64,000 bases of DNA from Flavobacterium sp. N502540 (lineage in GTDB: Bacteria; Bacteroidota; Bacteroidia; Flavobacteriales; Flavobacteriaceae), in contig NZ_CP110012.1 of assembly GCF_025947365.1 (NCBI RefSeq), forward strand, positions 5,084,001-5,148,000, in the 5' to 3' direction. The number at the start of each line of letters is the position of its first letter. The stretch's first letter is position 1. Made by a program: the position numbers and the translations under genes. The notes under the pieces are model-generated. The model saw only the letters and a program-made list of their open reading frames with translations, searched no databases and had not been told where the DNA came from. Positions 1 through 12,000 of this stretch are shown one piece after another.

Positions 1-628
1 TCATGCAAATAAACACATACGAATTTTGAGAAATCTTCAATAATTTAGCTCTTAGCAAAGAATCAAAAGACAAATCAAATGAGTAATCCAGTTCTTTCTG
101 AACAAGATCTTTAATAGCTGACTCACTAATCGGCTTTTCACTTAAATCTACATATTGCAATTGAAATTTACTTTCTTCCAATTCCAAAATGATCTGTCTA
201 AGCTCTCCTAATTCTGTTTCTTTAAAAACAGTTCTTAAAGATTCATGTCGTTCAATAAGATGATTGAATGCCTTTTCTAAAGAAATAACATCTAAATTCC
301 CTTCCAAGTGAAAAACACTTGGCATATTGTAAGCGGTATTTCCTCCTTCAAGCTGGCTCAATAACCATAATCTACGCTGTGACGAAGACAAAACATAGTC
401 TGTATTCTCAGATGCTTTAGGGATAAATACCTGTTTTACATTTTTTTTATTTAAGGTTAAAAATTCTATTAATTCCTCTTTATGTGATTTAATCTCATTA
501 AGTAATTCTTCCGTCATTACCCCTTTAGGGCACTGAATGTCAATGTTTCCGTTATCTAACAAGTTAATTTTAATATTAACCTGTTTTAGTTTTTTTAATA
601 GTAATTTCATTTTTTTATCCGGATACAT
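1..628 (-). CDS. NRPS, N-terminal part (TubC docking domain plus start of a condensation domain), cut by window edge
   Basis: Reading the minus strand from the ATG at 626-628 gives 209 codons with no stop before the window edge, so the gene continues to the left. The first ~55 residues (MKLLLKKLKQVNIKINLL onward, ending at KSHKEELIEFL) look like a TubC-type NRPS docking domain. A condensation domain follows, with the early motif SSSQRRLWLLSQLEGG and then RHESLRTVF. The sequence ends at NSYVFICM, just where HHxxxDG is expected. The ATG overlaps the stop of the upstream receptor gene by one base (TAATG), so translation is probably coupled; a second in-frame ATG lies at 608-610. It probably accepts the peptide from the four-module synthetase at 3066-14867. 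The number of further modules is unknown. Confidence 0.85.
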   Translation of the reverse strand, partial: MYPDKKMKLLLKKLKQVNIKINLLDNGNIDIQCPKGVMTEELLNEIKSHKEELIEFLTLNKKNVKQVFIPKASENTDYVLSSSQRRLWLLSQLEGGNTAYNMPSVFHLEGNLDVISLEKAFNHLIERHESLRTVFKETELGELRQIILELEESKFQLQYVDLSEKPISESAIKDLVQKELDYSFDLSFDSLLRAKLLKISQNSYVFICM

Positions 629-3015
629 TAGTTACCTGTTCTGCCTTTTTCGTCTCCATTTCCTGTCTCTCTCTGAATGCCTCTAATTTTCTTATTACCA
701 AATTTATAAGACAACGAAAGCTGAAAGGACTGTCTGTCAAAATAATATCTATTTTCCTGATAGATGGAGTTAACGGTTAAATTCCCTCTTTGAACTTCTC
801 CTTTAAAAATATCATTTCCTCTTAAAGATATTTTTAGATCTTTATTCAATAAAAGGTATTGGATCGCCAGTGATAATGAGTTTGTTGCTTTATTATTGTA
901 AACACCATCGATTCCAGGAAAACTATACCAATAGCTTACATTAAAAAGTATCGTTTTACTTGAATTTAAAGTAAAATCATTGCTCGTAGATATTCTTGAG
1001 TTAAAACCTTTTTGCTCAGGTCGGGTTAAGTCTAAACTTGATTTAGAAATAGAATAATTGACATCAACAGAGTTGCTACTTGTCCAAAATTTGATTTTAT
1101 CAAATACATAGTTCTCTGATATACCATACCTTGAAGTAGAAATATAATTCAGGATTGTAGATCTGATAATATTTCCATCTGAATCTGGTATTGAAATTGG
1201 ATAATACATATTATCTTCATAACTGAAGTAAAACTTGTTTTCCAAATTTTTATACGTGTAGGTAAACTCAGCATTATCAATAAAAGCAGGCTGAAGAAAT
1301 GGATTCCCCTGCATTGTTTGAAAAATATTAGTATACCAAATATTAGGATTTAAATCACTGTATTGTGGTCTGTCGATTCTTCGACTATAGCTAAGATTAA
1401 ATTTAGAGTCATCGTTAGGTGTATAGGACAAATATGCGGTAGGGAAAATTTTTATATAGTCCTTTTTTACCAATTGATTCAAACTTAAAGTAAATGATTC
1501 TGTTTGCGTGGCCTCGACCCTTACTCCTAACTGGGATTCCCACTTATCATTTATCTTTTTAACTCCTGAAATATAAACTGCCTGTACATTTTCAGTATAA
1601 TCAAAATTATTCTGAGTCAAAGGCATCTGTGTAACTGGATTATTCACCAATCCACTATTAAAATTCAGAATATCATTGTTTGCTTTTGAATTTGAAATTT
1701 TACCTCCAAAATTCAACACAGCAAATTTTGTTGGAAAGTCTACATCTAATTTGGCTGACAAATTAGTAATATCCAGATTGTTAACATTTATACCGGAGAA
1801 ATATTGTTTTTTATAAGGATTTTCAATTACTGAAATACCGCCAAACCTTCTGGTATCTTCATTATCATAATTAAAATAATCAAAGTTCAGACTAATCTTT
1901 TTTCCTAATGAATCTAATTTGAATTCATTATAAAAATTAAAAGATCTGATACCTGGGTATCTGACAGTTCTTCCATCTGAGTTCAAACTTTGTACCGCCT
2001 CACTAGTTACATTATTATAAATTATTGTTGATGGGCTATCTGTTCCCACGGGTTTATTATTATTAGTCATGTATTGTCCGCCTATTTTCCAGTTGGAAGA
2101 AAGCTGATATTCAATGTCTAATTTTGCATTTAGCGCTGCATATTTTACTTTTATTGGAGAATTAGTATGCAAAATTTCGTCTGGAAAATAAACATATTCA
2201 TCACGTTGTATGTATTGCCCTCCGTTTTTATAATTAATCGATGCTGAAACACTTAATTTATCTTTGTTATAATTAAAACTTCCCATCGTTGCACCTTCAC
2301 TATAAACCCTTTGAAGATAAGACGCTCCGATTAAACCATTCCAGGAATTCTTTTTTGCCTTTTTTAATACAATATTCACCAATCCGCTGTTTCCGGCCGC
2401 TTCGTATTTGGAAGGTGGATTGGTAATAACTTCGATATTTTTGATATTATCAGAAGGTATCGATTTCAGAAAATTAGTCAGATCCTCTCCTGACAGTGTT
2501 AGTACTTTGTCATCGACCATTACAATTAAATTACTTTTCCCAATTATCGCCACATTATCTTCTTGTACTCTGACACCCGGAGTAATTTTAAGCGTCTCGA
2601 AAGCATCTCCTCCTGCAGCACTAATCGAATTCTCTACATTAAAAATTAATCGATCAACTTTTCTTTCTATCAACTTTTTTTTGGCTACGATTGTTACATT
2701 TTCCAGTTCGTTTACGCTTGCAACGATTATTTTTCCTAAATCCAAATTGGTATTTACTTCAATCACTTTGGTAAATAATATTGTTTTTCCCTCCTTAATT
2801 TCTAATTTGTATAAACCTTGTTCTGCCAGTATAGTAAAACTTCCATCGTTTTCTGTGAGCTCACTTTTAACAGCTATTGAATCTTTAGAAACTAGGATAA
2901 CCTCGGCCAACGCAATAGGAGTATTATCTTTTTTATTTACCGTTCCGGTAATTTTTATCTGAGCAAATACCGATATATTTATAAAAAGCAGAAAAAAACT
3001 AATAACATTCTTCAT
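628..3015 (-). CDS. TonB-dependent receptor / outer-membrane beta-barrel protein within the NRPS operon
   Basis: About 795 aa. I chose the ATG at 3013-3015 because the longer reading frame opens with a TTG, and because MKNVISFFLLFINISVFAQ is a clean signal peptide. After it comes a carboxypeptidase-regulatory-like domain (residues ~20-95) and a plug-like segment (residues ~130-220, including SAAGGDAFETLKITPG and EVITNPPSKYEAAGNSG). The rest is aromatic-rich beta-barrel of the outer-membrane-family type. It lies between two NRPS genes on the same strand: ~50 bases after the large synthetase and overlapping the next synthetase by one base. Receptors in NRPS operons often take up the product (for example a siderophore) or a complex of it, but the substrate is not readable here. 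Barrels of this family can also have other roles, so import is an inference. Confidence 0.88.
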   Translation of the reverse strand: MKNVISFFLLFINISVFAQIKITGTVNKKDNTPIALAEVILVSKDSIAVKSELTENDGSFTILAEQGLYKLEIKEGKTILFTKVIEVNTNLDLGKIIVASVNELENVTIVAKKKLIERKVDRLIFNVENSISAAGGDAFETLKITPGVRVQEDNVAIIGKSNLIVMVDDKVLTLSGEDLTNFLKSIPSDNIKNIEVITNPPSKYEAAGNSGLVNIVLKKAKKNSWNGLIGASYLQRVYSEGATMGSFNYNKDKLSVSASINYKNGGQYIQRDEYVYFPDEILHTNSPIKVKYAALNAKLDIEYQLSSNWKIGGQYMTNNNKPVGTDSPSTIIYNNVTSEAVQSLNSDGRTVRYPGIRSFNFYNEFKLDSLGKKISLNFDYFNYDNEDTRRFGGISVIENPYKKQYFSGINVNNLDITNLSAKLDVDFPTKFAVLNFGGKISNSKANNDILNFNSGLVNNPVTQMPLTQNNFDYTENVQAVYISGVKKINDKWESQLGVRVEATQTESFTLSLNQLVKKDYIKIFPTAYLSYTPNDDSKFNLSYSRRIDRPQYSDLNPNIWYTNIFQTMQGNPFLQPAFIDNAEFTYTYKNLENKFYFSYEDNMYYPISIPDSDGNIIRSTILNYISTSRYGISENYVFDKIKFWTSSNSVDVNYSISKSSLDLTRPEQKGFNSRISTSNDFTLNSSKTILFNVSYWYSFPGIDGVYNNKATNSLSLAIQYLLLNKDLKISLRGNDIFKGEVQRGNLTVNSIYQENRYYFDRQSFQLSLSYKFGNKKIRGIQRETGNGDEKGRTGN

Positions 3016-3065
3016 TTTGTTTTGTTTGTGTTTATTTTTTTTAATCAAATTACCTCGTTATATAA

Positions 3066-6000
3066 TCAAATCTGAAATGTTACTATTTCATCATTTTCTT
3101 TATCGTAATCCTTATTCTCTAATTCCGTTTCGTATTCCGTTAAACTTATATTCTCAATTAAAAGAGCCAGATCCTCAATTTCAATATTTTCAAATAAATC
3201 TCTTATCGAAAGTTTTATTTCAAACTCCCTTTGTATGAGGCTAATCAATTTGGTAGCTTTTAAACTATGTCCGCCCATTTCAAAAAAGTTGTCAGTTGTA
3301 CCGATCTTTTCAATTCCTAATACATCCTGCCATATCATTACTAACTTTTCTTCAATTTCATTCTTTGGAGCTTTATATTCTTTTCTTATGATATCTGCTC
3401 CCGAGATTTGCGGCAAATTCCTGCGATCTATTTTTCCATTTGGTGTAACAGGTAACTCTTTCATCAAAACATAGAAACTTGGAACCATATAATCTGGCAG
3501 TCTGTCTTGTAAAAAATGTCTAATTTCTAATTTATCAATCTCGGCCTCTGAACCTATAAAAGCAACTAGTACTTTTTCCTGGTTAACCTCCTCCACAAGT
3601 ACAACTGATTGCTGTATTTGGGCCGAATATTTTGAAATCATACTCTCTATCTCTCCAAGCTCAATTCTAAACCCTCTGATTTTTACCTGATTATCACTCC
3701 TTCCTAAAAATTTGATATTTCCATCTGCCAGCCAGCAACCCAAATCGCCTGTTTCATACATTACAGAGTCAGGATTTAACGGATTTTTTATGAACTTCTC
3801 TTTTGTGAGTTCCTTATTATGTAAATAACCTCGACTTACACCTTCCCCGGCTATATATAAATTTCCGGTTACTCCAATAGGAACAGGGTTTAGTTCTTTA
3901 TCTAATAAATAAATCTGAGTGTTCAAAATTGGTCGGCCAATAGACAAGCTGCTCTCGTTATTATATAAGGTCTCGATTGATGTTACAGTTGTTTCAGTAG
4001 GTCCGTACTCATTGTAAAAACTACAGTAGTTGTGCCATTTTTTAGCGGTGTTAATGGAACAAATATCACCTCCGGAAATTATTCGTCTTAAGAAAGAATA
4101 CTTCTTAGGTGTTATTTTCTCAACAACTGCCGGGACAGCATGGAAATGAGTAATCTTAGCAGATTCAAGAAAAACCTCCAGTTTCTTGGCATCTAATAAC
4201 ACGTCCTGACTAAGAATACTTAAACAAGCTCCGTTTAAAAGAGCCAAAAATATTTGCTCCACTGAAGCATCAAAAGCTATATTCGAAAACTGAGAAATAT
4301 TGTCCGTTTCATTAATTTCAAACTTTATGGACTGAGAGGTTATTAAATTAACCACATTTCTGTTCTCCACCATTACTCCTTTAGGATTTCCGGTAGTCCC
4401 TGAAGTATAAATTACATAGGCTAAATGGGATGGCTTATTGATTTTTACTGGATTTTCATCTGAAAATCTTTCTCTGATTGCCAGAAAGTTTTCCAGAAAA
4501 GCACTATCAATTACAGCTTTGCAATTGCTGTTGTCCTGGATATAACTGATTCTTTGTTCAGGATAATTAATATCAATAGGAACGTATGCTCCGCCTGATT
4601 TTAATATTCCTAAAAGAACAACGATCATTTTCTCGCTTCTCTCCAGTTTAACGCCTACTAAATCATCTGCCTCGATACTGTACATTTCTCGTAAGTAATG
4701 TCCCAGTTCATTGGCTTGTTTATTCAGTTCTCTGTAGGTAAGTTTTGTTTTTTCAAATACTACTGCAATGCTATCCGGTGAGGCTTCAATCTGTTTCTCG
4801 AATAGGTCTATTATAGTTTTGTCTCTTGGATAATCTGCTTTTGTATCATTGAAGTCTACCAGAAGCTGCTCTTTCTCTGATGGGAGTAAATAATCAAGAT
4901 CTTCAATAAATATTTCTGGCTGTTCCATCGACTGACTCATAATATTCTCGAAATGGGAGAACATTCTTGTGATCAGAAAAGCATCATAAATATCTGTATT
5001 GTATTCAATAATCAGATCCAGTCCTTCTGTTTCTACAAAAGTAAAACTGATATCAAACTTAGAGGTATTACTGTGAAGATCGTATTGACTTACTTCCAGA
5101 TCGTTAAGTTTATCGTTATTCAGGTTCTTTAACTGCCCCTGATTTTGCAGCACCACTAAAACATCGAATAAAGCCGAACGACCGGCATCACGTTTTAAAT
5201 TCAATTTGCTGATTAATACATCAAATGGATAATTCTGATGTTCGTAGGCTTCTAAAAGAATGTTCTTTTCTTTATTTACAACGTTTTCAAAGCTGTTTCT
5301 GTCATCAAATTGTGTGCGTACTGCTAAAATATTCAGATACAATCCCAGCTGGTTCTCTAAATCCGGATGCTCACGCCCCGCGATCGGTGTTCCTATGATA
5401 AGATCGCTCTGTCCTGTATATCTGTACAATAATATCTTAATTCCTGCCATTAAAGTCATAAACAGTGTCGCTTCTTTAGCATTAGAGAAGGTCTTTAATC
5501 GCTCTAAAAATGCTTTGGAAAATGTATGCGTCTGGCTTGTCCCGTTATACGTTTTAAGTAAGGGACGTGTATTAAAACTAGGGAGATCCAAAACCGGTAT
5601 CTCACCTGCAAATTGCGCCAGCCAGTAATTCTCGGATTCACGGTGTTTCTCCTGCTGTATTTCGGCGTTAAGCCATACTGCATAATCTTTGTACTGAATA
5701 TTCAAAACCGGCAGGTTTATCGCTTGATCTGCTCTTAAGGCATTGTAGTTTTTTATAATTTCTGAAAGCAGTAATTCTATAGACCAGCCATCGCCAATGA
5801 TATGATGCATGGACAGGAAAAAGATATAGTGCTCTGATGCTGTTTTAAGCAAAGATGCTCTGATAAGGGGACCATGTTCTAAGTCAAAAGGTTCATTGTT
5901 TAGCTGCTCGAGATAATCTGCTATAACCTGATCCTGATTTTTTTCAAAACTAAAATCAATTTCTGCTATCTCGAAATTGGTCTGATCGGACGATGCAATA

Positions 6001-9000
6001 TGCTGACGCACTTCTCCTTCTTCACTGGTCTTAAAACGGGTTCTTAAAATTTCATGACTGGCTATTATTGCCGTAAAACATTTTTTCATTTTTTGAAGAT
6101 CAACATCTCCATGTAATCGAACTGCGGCCGGCATATTATAAGCCAATGAACCTCCTTCGAGCTGGCTTAATATCCATATTCTGCCCTGAGCTGCTGTTAA
6201 AGGATAAGAAGGGGCTTCAGGGGCTTTGCTGATGGCCTGATAAACCTGATCCTGAAGTTCTTTACTTAATGTTTCTATTGTTGGACTGCTGAAAAAAGTT
6301 TTAAAGGTGACTGATTTGTTTAATTGTTTATAGATACGGTTGATTACCTGACCTACAATCAAACTGTGACCGCCTAGTTCAAAGAAGTTATCTGTAACTC
6401 CTATTTCCTGAATTCCTAATACCTCTTGCCATATCAAGGCTAGCTTTTCCTGGATATCGCCAACCGGTGCTATATACTCTTTTTTTATAAGGTCTTCACC
6501 TGCTACAACTGGCAGGGCTTTACGGTCTATTTTGCCATTAGGGGTGAGTGGTAAGGCTTCTAACTTTACATAAAAACCGGGAACCATATAGTCCGGCAGC
6601 TGGTTTTGTAAATAGCTCCTTAAATCTGATTTATCAATTGCTGTGTCTGATACAAAATATGCCACCAGTACCTTACCTGCAGCTGTATCCACAGCTTCTA
6701 CAAGAAACTGAACCAGGGCCTCTGAGTACTGCAGGGCTATATTTTCTATCTCTTCCAATTCTACTCTAAAACCACGGATTTTAACCTGATGGTCTCTTCT
6801 GCCTTTAAACTCTATTTTACCGTCTGGAAGCCAACAGCCTAAATCTCCGGTATCATACATCATCGTACCTTCTACAAAAGGATTGGGAATGAATTTTTCT
6901 TCTGTCAGTTCTGGTCGGTTCAGGTAACCTCTCGCAACTCCAAATCCTGAAATATAAAGCTTACCGTTTATCCCTAAACCTACTGGCTGAAACGAATCGT
7001 CAAGGATATAAATCTGTGTATTGGAAATGGGAGAGCCTATTGATACATCTTGTATGTTTTCTATCGAACCAATTAAGGACGATATCGTAGTCTCCGTTGG
7101 TCCATATTTATTGTATAGTTTGTATTGGCCTAAATATGTTCTGCTTATTTCGCGAATAAAAGGTTCACCTGCCGAAATAATTCGTTTTAAATTCGTTAAT
7201 GAATTCAAATTTAATTTCGACAATAAACTCGGTACACTATGAATATGAGTGATTGAATTCTTAATTAAAAATTCTCTTACACGATCAACCGAAATTAAAT
7301 CCTCTTTTTTTAATACATAAAGTGTTGCCGAACTCAGTAATGTTGTAAAAATCTGTTCCACTGACGCATCAAAAGAGATATTAGCCATTAAAGGCACTCG
7401 TTCACTGGAATTTAAACCTAAGTATCTTATCTGAAAGAATACATAATTTGTTAAATTACGATTCTCCACCATAACTCCTTTTGGATTTCCCGTTGTTCCG
7501 GAAGTATATATTACGTAAACTAAATCACTAAGACTATTTACAGGCGTTAAATTTGTTTTTGAATAGTGGTCTTTACATTTATAGAATTTTTCGAATTCAT
7601 TCTTGTCAATAACAATTTTACAAGTACTGTCTTTTTCTATATATTCAATTCTATTTTGAGGGTAATCCGGATCTATTGGCACATATGCCCCTCCTGATTT
7701 TAAAATACCTAAAATTGTAATGATCGATTTTTCGCTTCTCTCCAGTTTTATTCCAACTAAATCATCGCGTTTGATCTCATAATTTTCCCTTAAATAATGC
7801 GCCAGTAAATTAGATTGCTCATTAAGTTCCTGATAGGTTAATTCAACATCATCAAATACTACAGCCACTTTATCAGCAGATAAAGCTGCCTGTTCCTCAA
7901 ATAATTCTACTATTGTTTTATCTACCTGATAATCATTTTCTCTACTATTGAAATCAAATAATAATTGCTTTCTTTCGTGCTCTGTCAAATAAATTAATTC
8001 TGATACCGGAAGTTCAGGAGCATCAAAAGAATGAATTAATAGATTCTCAAAATGATTAAACATTCTTTCGATCGATATAGAATCATATATGTCCGAATTG
8101 AAGTTAATCGCTAACGATAATCCCTCGCTTTCGACGAAAGTGAAAGTAAGGTCAAATTTTGAACTACCACTTTTAAATTGATAATCAACAAATTCAAGAC
8201 TATTAAGTTCTTTCTTCTGATATTGATTTTGCAGAACAACCATCACATCAAACAGAGCAGAACGGCTCATATCTCTTTTTAGATTTATCTTATTTACTAA
8301 AGCGTCAAATGGATAATGCTGATGTTCGTAAGCTTCCAATAACAGAAGTTTTTCTTTTTCTAACAAACTCAAAAAACTATCTTCTTTCCCAAAACGTGTT
8401 CTAATAGCCAGAGTATTTGCAAATAATCCCATCTGACCTTCTAAATCAGAATGATCTCTCCCCGCTATCGGTGTCCCAATAACAATATCATTTTGTCCAC
8501 TATACCTGTTCAACAGCACTTTAACTGCGGTCATTACGACCATAAATAAAGTAGCCTTGTTCTCTTTAGAAAAATCTTTTATTCTTTCTAAAAAGACTGC
8601 TGAAAAATCAGTGGTAATTGTACTGCCATTGTAAGTCTTGAGTAATGGACGTGTTTTAAAACTTGGTAAATCCAGTACAGGTATCTCACCTGAAAATTGT
8701 TTTAACCAATAGTTTTCCGAGTTTTTTAGTTTATCATTTTCTAATTCATTATTGAACCATAATGCATAATCTTTATACTGAATTTTCAATATTGGAAGAC
8801 TTGCTTCTTTATTAGTGGTTAAGGAATTATATATTTCTACTATCTCTGAAATCAACAATTCAACAGACCATCCATCTCCTATAATGTGATGCAGTGATAA
8901 AAAGAAAATCCATTCATTATCATTTAATGCAATCAAAACTCCTCGAACCAAAGGTGCCTGTTCTAGGTTAAATGCTTCTGAATTTCTTTCTTGCAAATAT

Positions 9001-12000
9001 TCTTCTAACGATTGTCCTTTATCTTCTAATTCACTAAAATTAACTTGCTCAATAGTAAAATTAATGTCGTTTGCCGAAGTTATGTATTGGTTAACTTCAC
9101 CATCTTTATTCGTCTTAAATGAAGTTCTTAATATTTCATGACGCTCAACGAGTTGCCTGAACGAATCTTCAAATTTGTTACGGTCCATAGTGCCCTTCAA
9201 TTTTACTACTGAAGGCATGTTGTAAGCTAAAGATCCACCTTCTAACTGACTCAACATCCATAATCGGTTCTGTGAAGGCGTTAAAGGGTATGATTCCAAC
9301 TCAGGAGCTTTAGGAATTGCAACATATTCTTTTACGAATATCTTTTTACTCAGTTCCTCTATAGTTGGATGTTCGTAAAAGGTTTTAAAATTTACAATTC
9401 TATCTAGTTGTTCATGAATGCGATTAATAACTTTTGTGATCAATAAACTATGCCCTCCCAGCTCAAAGAAATGATCTGTAGTTCCAATTCTCTCTAATCC
9501 CAACACCTCTTGCCATATGATAACTAACTGTTTTTCAACATCATTTACTGGTGCAGTATATTCTTTTCTTATAATGTCTTTTTCATCAACATTAGGCAGA
9601 GATTTACGATCTACTTTACCGTTGTGGGTCAGATGTAATTCTTTCAGTGATATATAAAAACCGGGAATCATATAAATAGGCAATTTCCCCTGAAGAAAAT
9701 CTCTGATCTCTATTTTATCAATAGGAATTGTGGAAACTAAATAAGCTACCAGTACTTTTTCCTGGTTTATTTCTTTAACCTCTACAACTACTTGTTTTAA
9801 ATCGGCTGAAAATTGTGAAATAATATTTTCAATCTCTCCAAGCTCAATTCTGTGTCCTCTTATTTTTACCTGATTGTCTTTTCTTCCTAAAAATTTAATC
9901 GTACCATCCGGCAGCCAATACCCCAGATCCCCTGTGTCATACATTCTCTCTCCCGGTACAAAAGAATTCGCAATAAATTTTTCTGATGTAAGTTCCGGCT
10001 TATTTAAATAGCCTTTTGCAACTCCTGCTCCTGAGATGAAAATCCTGCCAGGTACAGCTATCGGTACTAAGAGCTTTGCATCGTCAAGTATATAGATTTT
10101 TGCATTAGCAATAGGAGCTCCGATTGGTATGTTAGCGGAAGGTTTATCAATTTTACAATACGTTGCGCAAACAGTAGTTTCAGTTGGCCCGTATGAATTA
10201 TAAACTGCAGTTTTATCAAATATTTTATCGATGTAATCAAATTTTAAAACATCACCACCACTAATTATTTTTTTTAATGAACGGAACAGACCACTTTCAG
10301 AATTTGTATTCAGAAAATCAATCAGGAATGGATTTGTACTCAGTATGGTAATTTCGTGTTTCTCACATAATGAAAAAACAGAAGTAAAATCTTTATTATC
10401 TTCGGCTATTACTAATTTTCCTCCAACATTCAGAATAGGGAAAATTTCTTCTATAGAAGTATCAAATGATATTGTAGACTGACTAAGAATTGAATCTGAT
10501 TCGTTGACCTGAAAATAATCTAAAAATGTACTTACATAATTGGTTAATGAACTATGGCGTACCATTACTCCTTTCGGATTACCTGTCGTCCCGGATGTGT
10601 AAATTACGTATGCTAAATCATCAGGCCCATTAACGACCGTAAGATTCTTCTCAGCAGATTTATCCTTAAATCTGCCAATTTCCTCCAATACAGAATTATC
10701 GATAACAATTTTACAATTGCTGTCTTTACGTATATATTCTATTCTGTCTTTAGGATAATTAATATCTATTGGAACGTAAGCTGCACCGGATTTTAATACT
10801 CCCAAGATTGCGACGATCATCATCTCACTTCTCTCCAGCGCTATTCCTATTAAATCATCGGACTCTATCTCATAATTTTTCCTTAGAAAATAAGCTAATT
10901 GATTCGCTTTTATATTAAGTTCCTCGTAGGTTAGGACACTTTCATTAAAAACAACAGCAATATTATCTGGTGTTTTAATTACTTGTTCCTCAAACGAATC
11001 TATTATTGTTTTGTTTTTTGAATAAAATACTTCTGTGTTATTAAAATTAACTAATAGCTGCTCCTTTTCTTTGTTTGTGAGATAATCAATTTCTTTAATA
11101 GATTTCTCCGGTTTTACTATTAATTCTGTAATAAGATTTTCGAAATGAATAAACATTCTCTCAATCAAATATTCATCATAAATATCTGTATTGTATTCAA
11201 TTTTAAGATTTAATTCGTCTGACTCAACAAATGTAAAACTCAGATCCAGTTGAGAGGTTTTAGTATTAAAATCGTAACTGCTAATTTCAATATTTGAAAG
11301 TTCTTCAGTATTCATATTTTTTAACTGCCCTTGGTTTTGCAGTACAACCAGAACATCAAATAAAGCCGAACGACTAGTATCTCGTTTCAAATTCAACTTC
11401 CCTACCAATGCATCAAAAGGATAATTTTGATGATCATAAGCTCTGGATAAGGTTTCTTTTTGAACGATTATTAAATCTAGAAAAGTATTATCTTCTTCAA
11501 ATTGAGTGCGTATAGGAAGTGTATTGAGGTACAGCCCCATCTGATTCTCTAAATCCGGATGTTCCCTGCCAGCAATCGGAATTCCGACAACAATATCATT
11601 TTGACCGCTATATTTATGCAGAAGTGCATTAATCCCCGTGATCAAAGTCATAAACAAAGTCACGTCCTGTTTTTTCGAAAAATCTTTTAATCTGTTCAAA
11701 AAAACATTCGAAAAACAATACGTTAAACTACTTCCATTATAAGTTTTGATTAATGGACGCTGTTTAAAACTTGGTAAATCTAAAACGGATACTTCTTCCT
11801 TAAACTGCTCTAACCAATACTGTTCTGAAGCCAGATATCTTTCGCTTTGATTTTGCAAACTAAGCCACACTGCATAGTCTTTATACTGAATACTCATTTC
11901 CGGTAAATCAGCTTCCTTTCCGTGTGATAGTTTATTATAAGTACCTACAATCTCTGATGTTAATATTTCTATTGACCATCCGTCTCCAATAATATGATGC

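Noticed and set aside
2408..2962. 184-codon plus-strand open frame inside the receptor gene
   Set aside because: It is antisense to a well-supported outer-membrane receptor with signal peptide and domains, and its translation has no recognisable features.
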